DNA of 64,000 nucleotides, taken from positions 7,516,142 to 7,580,141 of the forward strand of contig LNAC01000018.1 in assembly GCA_002007465.1 (NCBI GenBank), written 5' to 3'. Below the pieces are notes generated by a model. The model saw only the letters and a program-made list of their open reading frames with translations, was not told the origin of the DNA and ran no database searches. Origin of the DNA: Ailurus styani (Eukaryota > Chordata > Mammalia > Carnivora > Ailuridae). This document shows, piece after piece, positions 48,036 through 59,299 of this stretch. The position numbers and the translations under genes are program-made. Position 1 is the first letter of the stretch, and each line of letters begins with the position of its first letter.

Positions 48036-48369
48036 CTTAAAGCAGTTTTTAATCAATAAGAGATGAAAGAGAAGCATGCAAACATCAAAAAGCCAACTCA
48101 ATACAAGTTCACTGAACAAATATGTTCAGTGAAATGGTAGAAAATATACATGAAAAGATCCCACAGAATGTCACAGAATCAAAGAATTGTGGAGCAAATG
48201 ACCAAATCCATCCACAACCTACAACATCCTCCCCCAATAACCTGGTTCCTTTAAGTCCCTCGAGCCTCCTCCCAAGGGCTTGCTCCAGCAACTCTGAGCT
48301 TTGCGGTTTTCTTGAACCCTGTAAGCTCCTTTCCCACCCCATCATCTACTCCAGGGCCTGACCTCACAG

Positions 48370-48730
48370 CTTCCTCAACACAGAAGGCTCTCTGGTTCCT
48401 CTTCATTGACACCCTGTTACCTACACCCTAAATTCTGGACAACCCCCACTCAGGGTAGAGGTTTACCACTTAGATGCCTTCTCTCAAGGAAGCCTTCCCT
48501 GATTGCTCTCATGACCTTCCCATCCCAGACCAGAGTAGGATTCCCGGTCCTCTATCACAGCCATCCCTCATTCTGGTTTTCTAAGGACTCGGAGTGAATC
48601 CCACACCTTCACTATGCTTTCAGATACCCACTGTGTTCACCATAGTAGTACTCAACACACAGCACAGTGCCTAGATAGGGAACACTGATTCCATGAATTC
48701 AAAGATAGTTTATTCATTCATTCATTGATA
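48370..48730 (+). repeat. L2 LINE 3'-end fragment
   Basis: 'ttctctcaaggaagccttcc', 'ctgattgctctcatgacctt', 'ctatcacagccatccctcat', 'acacagcacagtgcctagat' and a closing 'ttattcattcattcattg' follow the L2 3' end in order (…aggaagccttccctga… cagcacagtgcctggcaca… ttgaatgaatga). Confidence 0.75.
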
Positions 48731-48924
48731 AGGCCAACAATTTCATTACAGTTGAAGGTCTCAAAGTAGAGTTTGGCAGATTCGTGATGCAAAATGTGCT
48801 GGGAAGTCAGAAGAGATGTGTGCCTAGGACACAAATTGAAGCAATGAGGCACAAGAAACATCCTAAGTGAGTGGAGAAGACAGCCAAAAACAATACCATG
48901 GAGTAGGATACAAGACCCCAAAGC

Positions 48925-49609
48925 TGTAAAATAAATTTGGCTACATATAAAAATTGAGTTTTCTGTAGGGAAAAGGCTAACAGTCAAATGGGGGAAGTAT
49001 TTGCAACATGTCACAGATCACTAATTTCCATACATATAAAAAGCCAATAGAAACCAGTAAGACAAACCCAACAACACTGACCAATGGGCAAACAACTGAC
49101 AGATTAGGAAAAAATACAGAAAGACTTTAATCATGTGAAAATGTTTAACCTCAGGCACAGGAAGTCACATGAGGTATCATTTTTATCTAGTAGATTGGCC
49201 AATATTAAAAAGCATGCTGCTACCTTGTGCCCGTGAGAGGTCAGGAAGCCAGCCCTCTCACACGCTGTTGATGAGACAATTAGTACTTTTTTGGAGGACA
49301 GTTTGGCAGTATCCAGTGAAGACTAACATACCCTCTGACTCAACCATGCCCCTTCCATATCCCACAGATGTATGCACACTTATGTACAACCAAGTGTGTT
49401 TTTACCTACAGCACTGGGTAAAACAGTGAGACTAAAAAGCAAAGATCAGTGGATGGGAAGTTAGTTAATAAATCCAACGAAACCTAACACTGCAGTTCAA
49501 GAATGAGGTTGATCTATACAAACCAATAGAAAATGCTTTACATAGTTAAAAGAAGTATATTAGAGTATTAGAGCACTTCATGTCAAGGATGGAAAAAGGC
49601 AGCCAAGTT
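48925..49609 (+). repeat. Old L1 (L1M type) ORF2/3' fragment
   Basis: Decayed ORF2 3' sequence: 'gtatttgcaacatgtcacag', 'ccaatgggcaaacaactgac', 'cctcaggcacaggaagtcac', 'gaggtatcatttttatctag', 'tagattggccaatattaaaa' and 'acagtttggcagtatccagt'. These match in order the ORF2 C-terminal region of ancient L1s. Many stops. It was later split or bordered by the young L1 at 49627. Confidence 0.75.
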
Positions 49610-49626
49610 AAAGGAGAGGGGCTACT

Positions 49627-50091
49627 CAAACTATGGAAAGAACCTAGATATCCATCAACAGATGAATGGATAAAGAAGATATGGTATATATATACAATGG
49701 AATACTATGCAGCTATCAAAAGAAACGAAATCTTGCCATTTGCAATGACGTGGATGGAACTAGAGGGTATTATGCTGAGCGAAATAAGTCAATCAGAGAA
49801 AGACAATTATATGATCTCTCTGATATGAGGAACTTGAGGAGTAGGGTGGGGGGTCGTGGGGGGTAGGGAGGGAAAAATAATGAAACAAGATGGGATGTGG
49901 AAGGAGACAAACTATAAGAGACTCCTAATCTCACAAAACAAACTGAGGGTTACTGGGGGGTGGGAGGGTAGGGATAGAGTGGATGGGTTATGGACATTGA
50001 GGAGGGTTTGTGCTTTGGTGAATGCTGTGAAAGATGTAAGCCTGATGATTCACAGACCTGTACCCCTGGGGCAAAGAATAAAAAAAAAAAA
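49627..50091 (+). mobile_element. Young 5'-truncated L1 retrotransposon, perfect target duplication
   Basis: About 465 bp of the last part of ORF2 (reads for example WMELEGIMLSEISQSEKDN) and the G-rich 3' UTR, with a pure A-tail at the end. Flanked by an identical 17-bp duplication, aaaggagaggggctact, at 49610-49626 and 50092-50108. The 3' UTR is almost the same as that of the L1 at 35790-36066. The perfect duplication and near-identity point to a recent insertion that may not be fixed. Confidence 0.97.
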
Positions 50092-50108
50092 AAAGGAGAG
50101 GGGCTACT

Positions 50109-50934
50109 AATGATTGACATTTTTTCCAGAAGTAGTCTGTGTATGCAGGAGGATAAGCCACTACTAACACAGCCGGTCTTCAGGAAGAGACCTGGATTAC
50201 TAGGAGACAGAGGTTGGACAGAGACTCTCCACTGCATACCCCTTTCTATTGTTTCAAGTTTTTACCCCATGTATAATTTACCTTTGCAAAACTTAAACAG
50301 GGAAGGAAGACAGATGAACCTGAAGTACAAGTTACTGAGGAGGGAAAAGAAACTAGACAGGAGACTAGAGTCACTCAGGCTTCAAGTAACCAGGGCTAGA
50401 ACTATGAGTAGGAGGAGAAAATATCCCTCACAGCGGAACCAGGACCTTTAGGTACAGAAGCCAATGTTGAGGAAAGACGCTGGTGGCAACCTTGACTCAA
50501 CAGCAAAACACCCAACCCACGCCATGAGTGGACCCCATGCAAGCAGGTAACACGGAGTCTGGAAGCAAGAGGACTGGAGCAGAAAATCCCAATAGCTCAG
50601 GTTGGTAATACCAAGACTAGAAATGAAGGTTGTGCCCGAGAGAACTGTCTTGGTGATAGTCACTGGTACAGAACATGTGCCCTCTGGTTCTCAGGCCCTT
50701 TTAAGTTCTAGAATTTGGAGGCATCGGTCCTCCTGGAGCACAAGATCAGTGTGGAGAGTTACCACTTAATCAAGGTAGAAGGAGAAGTTACAAAGCAGAA
50801 AACCTTAGGCTTCTGTGTCAAGATTATCCCCTGGGCCTCCAGGGCCAACAGCTACAGGTGACAGCCTCTGAACTGCCCAGGCCACAGCCTTGGGAGGGCT
50901 GCAGTCTTTTCCTCAAAAAAAAAAAAAAAAAAAC
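50109..50934. other. No gene recognised
   Basis: No splice-supported frame. An A-run of about 20 lies at 50916-50934 without a SINE or gene body attached. Confidence 0.4.
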
Positions 50935-51065
50935 CACCACTCTTCATCCCTGAAGTTAAGCCCACAGTACCAGGTGGGGACATGGAGTTCCTCTGCCTAG
51001 GAGTACACAGCCAGCAACTCCTGTCCCTCTATCTGGGGCCTGTTTCCCACTGCCTCTTTCAACAG
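50935..51065 (-). repeat. Diverged MIR-like fragment
   Basis: 'aggagtacacagccagcaac', 'ggggcctgtttcccactgcc' and 'tctttcaac' fit the antisense MIR end (…cacagctagtaagtgg… cttaaccactatgctatactgcctct). This explains the apparent minus-strand coding frame after the acceptor-like TTTTCAG at about 51075. Confidence 0.4.
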
Positions 51066-52340
51066 AACGATCTGAAAATAGAAACCAAGTGACATAAGCT
51101 GCGGTCTATTTCAGCAATTATGTCACATACATCTGGACAAGAACTCCCAAATGCCTGCCCAGCTAAAGGCTTCTCCTTGGTGCAGAGTAAAACAGAGCCC
51201 AGACACTTCCCTCCCCTGGCCAGTTGTGGGAGCGATTCCCGGAGTCACCAAGTCTCCTCAGGAGTCCAGGAGTTGGATACACACATTCTAGCGAACAAGC
51301 CAAAAGAACTTACTAATTTCAGTCAGCGAGCCAAGTACTAGTTTTAAATACAAGTATTTAAAGGCACAAAACGATGTCTAGTGAGTTGCCAGCAACACGG
51401 TAAAAGCTCAGTAGAGCACCTCCTGCACTTTCCCAGACTCTAAGAACCTAAACCGCAAGACATTTGAAAGTAAAACAAAGACCCCGTAACACACATTAGC
51501 AAGACTGTTTTCAAAGTGTTCTTGCACATGGATACATGGAGCACAAACGTGGGATCCACAGACTTCCAAACCAATAGGAGTATGGCTGAAGCACGGCACG
51601 TTACACAGTAGGTGCTCAGTAAATGGTGGGAAAAAGGGTCAAACTAGTTGATCGCTGTAGAAAATCAAGTTTTCCAGAAACAGGAGGAGAGAGAAGACAA
51701 GCAGATCATTCCCATTTTCATGCAGGACGGTCCGTTTATAAAATGCTTCAGTGTGTCCTCGCCCTTCACAGCTCCGGACAGTCCTTTCAAGACGAAGAAA
51801 CGTCTTAGAGTTTTTCCCCTCCCATCACACAAAGTCATTCTTTCTTCAAATGGAGGGTTATTTTCCCCCTCAGGTTGATTGTACTTTTCCAAATATCATC
51901 TTATGGTAAGTCTAATAAAGACACTATTCAAAAACACCTTCACAAACATGGAACACACACGGCCCAGGTGGTAGGGCACCAGAAGGAAGCCTTACCAGTA
52001 TGCAGAATCAACAGGTGATTTTGTTATCATGTCCCTTCCTGAGGGTGCTTCCTGAGTGTGGCCCCTGCCCCCCAGCAAGGGACGGGTCGGGGGCCACACC
52101 CAAGGCCCAAGGCCCAGGAGAGTTCACCTACTGTGCACTCCTATCTCTGGCATTTTGTTCAGTAGAGATGAAATCCAGCCAATAGTCAAAACCAGCAAGG
52201 GGCATAGAACTGCCTATGCTTAAGCTTCAGGTCTTCTAGTTCAAATAATTTACCAATTTCAGGACCAACTGATGCAATTTTCCTATTCTCCCCTTGGAAC
52301 ATTTTTTTCCCCAACAGGGAAAGCTTTGAAAAACCTGCAT
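51066..52340. other. No gene recognised
   Basis: 'cacagtaggtgctcagtaaa' at about 51604-51623 is a MIR/L2-type tail. No other feature can be supported. Confidence 0.35.
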
Positions 52341-52355
52341 AAATCTGTATTTGCC

Positions 52356-52556
52356 GGGCGCCTGGGTGGCTCAGTGGGTTAAAGCCTCTGCTTTCGGCTC
52401 AGGTCATGATCTCAGCGTCCTGGGATCCAGGCCCGCATCGGGCTCTCTGCTCGGCAGGGAGCTTGCTTCCTCCTCTCCCTGTCTCTCTGCCTGCCTCTCT
52501 GCCTACTTGTAATCTCTCTCTCTGTGTCAAATAAATAAATAAAATCTTTAAAAAAA
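52356..52556 (+). mobile_element. CAN-SINE, young type, perfect target duplication
   Basis: Complete copy: 'gggcgcctgggtggctcagt' head, 'ggtcatgatctcagcgtcct' core, 'tacttgtaatctctctctct' middle, AAATAAATAAATAAAATCTTT tail and A-run. Flanked by identical 15-bp duplications aaatctgtatttgcc at 52341-52355 and 52557-52571. Probably one of the youngest SINEs here. Confidence 0.97.
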
Positions 52557-52571
52557 AAATCTGTATTTGCC

Positions 52572-55003
52572 AAGTTCTATACACTCCTTCAGCATCCAAC
52601 CTCAAACCCAACTCAAGCCACTTGTCAATGTTTGGTTTCAAAATTCCAGACTCTGAGACCACATGAGGTCCTTCTGGGCACAAACCCTGGGAAGCCAAAC
52701 ACAAGCAGTACAGTCAGAGTTGTGGTTACTCAACCCCAGAGGGGTTGTTCTGGTATCCTGGGGATAAGTCACATGTTTCAATTGTCTAATTATGTCATTA
52801 TCTAGCTTTGGGTTTAACATGTCATCAGTGTGCAGTCAAATTATATCCACAAATATGTAGAGGAGAGTGTTGGGATTAATTAGGTGTTTACCCCTAGGGC
52901 TGTGCTGTTCTGATCTCAGGAGCAAACCCTTATGCTATTGAACGAGGTCTTCCACGTAGATACACATATACAGAAGCCCACTTCCCTCCTCCCAAGGGGA
53001 AAAAACTGCACACACACACTGCTGTATGTCCCCTCGAGCTGATGACCAGGACTCCAGGAGACTGGGTAGACAACGTTCTCTGCTTAATCCCAAGGAATCC
53101 CACAGAGAGAAGTTGTTTTCCCTCAGGCCTCACTCCCTGGGCCTTGAGGGTCAAGAGGCAGCTTAAGGCCATTACTTCTCAACAAAATCCCCCAGAGAAA
53201 AGTATCCAATCTCTTAGCTCCTCCCCTGTGCTTGATAATCCAAATCACCATCATCTTGATTTAAAAAAAAAAAATTGGGGGGGGGTTCCCTCTGCTTTTT
53301 AACTTTTCTCATCTCCTCCAGGAAGCCTTTGAGAGTTCTAAACCCAACTGAGTTCTCCAATGACTAAAATGGACTATTACTCAGTAACTGTCCCAAGCAG
53401 CTTAACCTGAATTATTTATGCTCCTACATTATCTCAAGATTGTTTCCTCCAGGAGTCTCACTGATTTAAGTTACTGAGCCATGTTTTATATTTTGTTCAG
53501 GATTCACATGGGATTACATATAATGCAGGGCACCAGGAGGTGCTCAATAGATAGTTCCTCTTCTGGGCGCACAGAAACTCCTGCAGAAGTAAAACCACCA
53601 TGCCCAAAAAATGTGGGTGTAAATCATTAACAAGCGTTCGACTTCCCAAAACAAACTGGTACCCTCAAGAAGTCCAGAGTAAGTGCCATTTAAAAGACAG
53701 ACACATTAGGAAAGAAATAACAGCCAAAATACTGTACTGGGACTGACATCCTCTAAGCAGGGAGTTTGGACAGGAAACAGCAATTGTAGAGTTCATCTTG
53801 ATTGTTACTTTCTAGGCTTTGAGTTGAACCACGAATGGCCCAAGAAGACAGATACACTATTCTCAAACTCTTGCAAATTTGCTTTCTACTTGAGACAAAA
53901 TAGTTGTCTAACCCTCCAGACAATGTTACATTCCAAAGTCCAACTGTAACAAGCTTTTCTCTTTGAAACACCAGCAGTATAAATCCGTGCTTATACAAGT
54001 CTAATCAAAGTGTTCAGAATATGTAAACATAGTCACCAAGACCTGTTTAACTCGCAGCCTTCTAAAGAGCTCAAAGACAACAGAGTAAGTTAGCCTTTTA
54101 GAATCATTAAATTTAAGCAATCATAAATCAAAACCTATCTTTTAACAGCTGATGCCAGGTTCAGGCGATTTCTGCATTTATATTATTTTTGTAAAAATCC
54201 TTATCAGTAATCTTAAATGATTCACTTGTAAAATAAATGAAGCTACTTCTCAGGAAAGTTTCAGAATTACGGGCCTGAATCATCTTTGCCAAGGAAGTTG
54301 AACAGAGGGGCAAACACTTCACCATTTTGTTATGTTTCCTTCTGGAGTATTTTTGATACTTCTGATATTACTGTGCACAAGAATTTAGGAATTCACAATT
54401 AAAATACAAATGAAGCTGCTTTCTTTCTCTAGCTTCCCTGAAAAAAATCCCTGTAAAGACACTAACCACAGAGCAGCTGCCCCAATGAACTAGGAATCTG
54501 GCATAGTCAAAAAATTAAAAATTAACACTAGACAGTCCAGATAGCTCTTGAGTATGCCGGAGGGGGGGGCATTCTTAATTAAGTCACACTTGCCAGAAAC
54601 CACAACACAGTATCAGCTGTAAGCTATCATAACACATGTGGTTCTTATAAACTTTAAGACTTTAGATCTTTCAAGCACCTAAAGGGAAGGGTGCAGGCAT
54701 TTTCACAAACCACAGGATTAGTCTGTCTACCTAGCTTCCTAGTACAACCAATTCAGATAGGTCACATGAGACCATCATGCCCACACCATCCTCCCCTGCT
54801 TGGATCTACCAGGCACCTTCTCCACCCTCTATTCCCATCACAGATCACCATGGAGCAGAGTGGATGCTTAGGACTCCTCCTGATCCCCCAGCCAGAATAT
54901 CATGGGCAGCCTGGCAAAATTAAAAAGCTATCCCAGTGCCAACAGTCAGACATAAGGCTCCGCTGAGAAGCATTTAAGGTTTAAAAAAAAAAGGCAGGGA
55001 GGA
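52572..55003. other. No gene recognised
   Basis: Holds a homopolymer junction at 53262-53285 (A-run then G-run). 'caccaggaggtgctcaatag' at 53531-53550 is a MIR/L2-type tail. No paired splice sites with coding support were seen. Confidence 0.35.
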
Positions 55004-55195
55004 GGGCACCTGGGTGGCTCAGTGGGTTAGGCATCCAACTCTTGATTTTGGTTCAGGTCATGATCTCAGGGTCGGAAGAGCCCTGTGTTGAGCTCAGCAC
55101 CAAGTGTGGAGCCTGCTTGATTCTCTCTCCTCTCTCTGCTCCCCATGCCTCCCCCACTCCACATACATGTACACACTCTCAACAACAACAACAAA
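55004..55195 (+). mobile_element. CAN-SINE, older subfamily
   Basis: 'gggcacctgggtggctcagt' head, 'ggttcaggtcatgatctcag' core, 'gtgtggagcctgcttgattc', CT-rich middle and a tail replaced by (CAA)n. Target duplication not clear. Confidence 0.9.
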
Positions 55196-55234
55196 AGAGG
55201 GGTCCTATGAAAAAAGGGATAGAGAAAATGTGAT

Positions 55235-55727
55235 TATATACAAAGGAATATTATTCAGCTATCAAAAAGGAGACCTTGCCTTTTTTCACAACATGGATGG
55301 AACTTGGAGGGCATTATGCCAAGTGAACTAAGTCCAACAAAGGCAAATATTGTATGATCTCATTTATATGTGGAATCTTAAACACACACAACATCTCCAT
55401 AGATACAGAAAACAGATTGTGGCTGCCACAGGCAGAGGTGTGAGGAGGTAGGTGAAATGGGTGAAGGTCAAAAGGTACAAACCTCTAGCTATAAAAGAAT
55501 TAAGTCATGGGGATGTAACATCCAGCATGGTGACTATAGTTAATAATCCTGTATTGTATATTTGACAGCTGCTAAGTGTAGATCTTAAAAGTTCTCATTA
55601 TAAGAGAAAAACTGTAGCAATAGGTGTTAACTACTTACCATGATCATTTCAAAATACAAATATCAAATCATTGTTATATACCTGAAACTAGCAATGTTCT
55701 GTCAATTATACTTAAAAAAAAAAAAAA
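55235..55727 (+). repeat. Older L1 3'-end fragment
   Basis: 'ggaatattattcagctatca', 'gaacttggagggcattatgc', 'caaatattgtatgatctcat', 'atgtaacatccagcatggtg', 'actatagttaataatcctgt' and 'ttgttatatacctgaaacta' followed by an A-tail are the last part of ORF2 and 3' UTR of a mid-age L1. Different subfamily from the two young L1s. Confidence 0.9.
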
Positions 55728-55867
55728 GACTGGCATCCAATTTCATTTAGGAATCATGCTGGAGAGTCTCAAGTATCCCAGTAAGTAGTTAGGGGTAAAA
55801 AACAAAAAACAAAAATCAAAAAAAGCCACAAACATTTAGAAGGTAAAAGTAAAAATAGGTTTCCAGA

Positions 55868-55960
55868 TCACACTCCAGAAGGCTTTGGTTCAGTGAATCC
55901 AGGTGGGTTTCAGAAGTCTGCATTATCAGAGCTCCCTGAGATGATTCTTAGAGATTAGCC
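55868..55960 (-). repeat. hAT-type MER5-like fragment
   Basis: 'gcattatcagagctccctga', 'gatgattcttagagattagc' and 'caggatcaggaatcc' resemble the end of MER5-like elements. Weak. Confidence 0.35.
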
Positions 55961-57171
55961 AGGATCAGGAATCCATGCATACTAAATTCCTATTACTAAT
56001 AACTCAAAGGACGCATTATAACGTTACCTCCGGGACACAGGTGCACTCAGAATTCCTATACTTGCAACTTAACATAGGACATAGGACACCTGGCACATTC
56101 ATCAACAGATCATCACCTTTCCCAGAGGTCCTTGCCAGGTTTCATCCTATTAGAGAAATGAGCACAACTGACTTTTAAAAAGAGCTTTAACTCTTCTCAG
56201 TATTCCCCACACTCAGAAGTGGGAAAGAACCTCAAGAGATTCTCCTGTGAATATGGAAAGCCAAACTCAACTCACCCTGGAGAGAGGGCAAGGGGTGCAA
56301 TTGCCCTTGAAATGGCCAGGGACCAAAGGAGGTTGGCCTCCTGTGCTTTCTTCCTTGAACTGTGTTTACAATCCTGCCCCTCCTGTTGTTCAATTCTAAA
56401 GCACAGACATTAGGTCTACACTAAACAAAGACCACAGAAACCAAGTAAAGAAGGAAATGTCTTTGTATCCATGAAGACAAACAAAATGTATGTTTTGGCT
56501 ATAACCTTCACCATTTGTATTAACCACACTGGAGTTGTAAACTGCCTTGAGTTAAAGCCACCACAGCCCAATGGGATTCCATCTGTGCCCATCCACCTAG
56601 TTCCTGAAATCTGTAAAAATGCCCATCCACCTAGGAAGGGTAACGTTTATGAACTGAACTTTGTCTTAAAAAAAAAAAAATCCATGAATATCCCATTCTT
56701 TCTTCGTAAGACTATGAAAATAATCTGAAGAAACCAGAGACCATCAGAGTGGGACTGGGAGAAAGAGGAGGGGTGGGGACAACATTCCAGAAAAGGAGGC
56801 TGAGGGTCCTGACAGCTCTCCCACTTCCCCACTTCTGGGACCCAGGGATCTGCTCTTCCGAAAGGCAAGTTCACACTGCAATGAGGAACAACACACAAGT
56901 CAGTCATCCTACAGAGACTTCTTATTCCCTTCTGAGAACCCACCACAGGGCAAGGCCCTAGGAACAACTGTCAGTGAGCTTTGAGGCAAAGAACTGACAA
57001 TTTTCACGTTTCACGGGCAATGGTGAGGGTGGGCACCGTTAGAGGGAGCCAGGGAGACTTCCCAAGGAAAGAGCACCAAAGCCAAGATCTGAGTCCATGA
57101 TTGCTGGCCAGTTCCAGTGGGTGGGAGAGGAAGTTGCCAGTGTGTGGGCAGAGAGGCAGGGCTGGGCTCAC
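55961..57171. other. No gene recognised (possible intron)
   Basis: The 15-mer tgcccatccacctag occurs twice (56586-56600 and 56620-56634), a small local duplication. A minus-strand acceptor-like CCCTTGCCCTCTCTCCAG near 56280 has no following open frame. Confidence 0.35.
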
Positions 57172-57281
57172 TAGGGATCCGGATCCCAAGGGTGTTGTCC
57201 GGAAACTAAGGAAACGCCAGAAATCTCGAAGGGCTGGTCGGACTCGATCTGCAGGTCATAGCACATCCTCCTGACCTTGGC
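57172..57281 (-). CDS. Candidate internal coding exon, unidentified minus-strand gene
   Basis: Minus strand: acceptor CTGCTTTATTCCCCAG, then 110 nt open in one frame from GCC, donor CCCTA|GTGAGC. The peptide begins AKVRRMCYDLQIESDQPFE and continues to …HPWDPDP plus two bases of the next codon. The first 66 nt have strong G/C third positions and several CpGs, unlike the AT-richer surroundings, which favours coding. If splicing does not occur at 57171 the frame ends in TAG. It lies about 375 bp beyond the candidate at 57658-57717 with compatible phase. No family recognised. Confidence 0.3.
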
Positions 57282-57657
57282 CTGGGGAATAAAGCAGGAC
57301 AGCTGAGGGAAGCAGCAGGGTCTCTGGGGTACATGAATGCTGTGCTAAGGGGGCACTGCTGGAGGGTTTCTACTGGAAAAGAGCCCCAAATGCTTGGCGC
57401 CGACTTGTAATTTGGCTACATCACATAAAAAGGGAAGAATGTAGTACATAAAAGTGAATAAAGGAATCAAGACTTGTTTTCTAGATGCAGCAGGATGTTT
57501 TTCTCCATAAAGATAGCATAAACAATAATAAAGAAAGCCCAAGTTTGACAGCAACACCGATTCCAGGATAGAGAATAGAGTGAACACCCACAGACTCACA
57601 CCTGTTATACCAAGACTCCCCAAACCATTACATCTCTCCTGAAAGTCCACGACTGAC

Positions 57658-57717
57658 CTTGCTGATGAGGTCTCTGCAGACCCGACTTGCAGTTTCTACT
57701 AGAAAGTGTTCACTGTG
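57658..57717 (-). CDS. Candidate 60-nt coding exon, unidentified minus-strand gene
   Basis: Minus strand: acceptor CTTCCCTTCTGTTCTGAG, 60 nt, donor AAG|GTCAGT. In phase 0 it encodes HSEHFLVETASRVCRDLISK with no stop, and the other frames have stops. It is compatible in phase with the next candidate at 57172-57281. Short, so chance is a real alternative. Confidence 0.25.
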
Positions 57718-57772
57718 CTCAGAACAGAAGGGAAGTCATTGTTAAATTCAAAGTTCTCAACAGAGGTGATTT

Positions 57773-57952
57773 TGCGAAGCCTGGAGACATGTGATGGCCT
57801 CATGCGGGGTAGGAGGGTGCAACTACCTACTAGTGGCAGAGGCCACAGACGCTGCTCAACATCTTACAGTGCACGGGACTGACTCTCCTCCAGATGGAAT
57901 TCATCAACACAAGATGCCAATTGTACCAGGGTTGAGAAATCCCAGGTTAAAT
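57773..57952 (+). repeat. hAT-type DNA transposon fragment (MER58-like)
   Basis: 'agcctggagacatgtgatgg', 'tacctactagtggcagaggc', 'cacagacgctgctcaacatc', 'ttacagtgcacgggactgac' and 'taccagggttgagaaatccc' match the second half of the element also seen at 24010-24205. Confidence 0.6.
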
Positions 57953-59151
57953 CAGATCCATTTAGTAACACTAGCAGCAAGTGGCTTGGAGTGAGCAATG
58001 GGACGGACACCTGTGGACAACTGAGCCACACAGCCTTGGCACTCACAGGGCTGGGGCTACTTCAGACTGGACAGAGGCAAGAATGCGAGGCTGATCACAC
58101 CTACCCACACCTTGGCCTCGTCGTGGCCAAGTTCTGCCCAACTCTGACCCTGACGTTCCCTTCTACTATCTCTTCCTGCCACCTTCAACTCCCACCTGAG
58201 GGGCTCACCCCAAGTCACTCAAGAAGTGGTATTGCAGAATGGAGACTACAGCAAGGTATTAGAAGCCTGACCAAGAAAGATGAAAGCAAGGTAACCTCAC
58301 ACGGACAGAACTTCATGACCCTGGTCATAAATCTGAGCAGGGCCTACAGATTGCCCACACCCCCACAGTTCCAGGAAGACCCATTATCCCAGCCTTGCTC
58401 TTCAGACCTCGAATTCCTAACACTTGCCAACTACAGCAGGCTATCAAACAGACCTCAAGATCAGCGCACACAGACCTCTCCCCTCTCTGCCCAGATTCTG
58501 CCCAGGGAAGCATCCAAGCCAACAGCTGTGGACCCTCAACACTTCTAATTACTCACGAGTGTCCTGGGCTCTGCCTCATAAAAAGCCCTCAGAACCAGCC
58601 CCCAATCCCCCTTCCAGCCCTTTCACCGCCATTACTCTGAGTCCCCATTATTTCTCACCCATGTGGTACCAACACCTCCAGAGCAAAGCTTTCCAAACAT
58701 TCTCAGGAAGCTACGAAGAGGCAGTGTCTTAGAGGCTTCTTGCAAATACAGATTTAGTAGCTCAAGGTGGGGCAAAAGAATCTGCCATTTTACCAAGTAC
58801 ACAAAGTGGTTCTGACCCAGTTGCTTAGAAACCCCACTGGGCCCAGCCAACTTCGGATTGTCAACCCCTAGAGAGTTGGCCCTGTGGTCAGTTCCGGGGT
58901 CTTCCACCCTCTTCACAAGGCAGGACCTTCCAGAAAAGCATTTGATGAATGGTGGGGCGTGGGGAAGAGCCAACAACTCACAGACACCAACATGAAACTA
59001 CAGACCAACGGGAAATCACAGAAGAAAGAACTGAGCGGCCAGCATGCCTCCAGCCTCCACTGCCCAGTGATGCCAGTTATCTCACTAGGAGTGACTGGGG
59101 CAAATTCCTACATTTGAGGCTTAGTCCCCATTACCACAGAATTCTCCAGCC
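57953..59151. other. No gene recognised
   Basis: A 185-codon plus-strand frame (57991-58548) is open, but has no recognisable family and no splice support, and its composition is proline/serine-rich as in chance frames through pyrimidine-rich DNA. Confidence 0.35.
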
Positions 59152-59299
59152 AGTCCAGGCTGAGTTGTATCCAGATCTGAAAGACTCTTGTCCCACATTC
59201 CCTCTTTTCCTCCCATCCCAACCCCAGTCCAGGCTGAGTTGTATCCAGATCTGAAAGACTCTTGTCCCACATTCCCTCTTTTCCTCCCATCCCAACCCC
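59152..59299 (+). repeat. Perfect tandem duplication, 74-bp unit x2
   Basis: The unit starting agtccaggctgagttgtatc and ending tcccatcccaacccc occurs at 59152-59225 and again at 59226-59299 with no difference by eye. Sequence just after (ggtccacagctgg) drifts away. A unit of 74 bp is not a codon multiple. The perfect match implies a recent event or ongoing copy-number variation. Confidence 0.95.

Noticed and set aside
50980..51074. Minus-strand frame IVLLKEAVGNRPQIEGQE after a TTTTCAG acceptor
   Set aside because: The segment coincides with an antisense MIR-like repeat and has no good donor before its stop codon.
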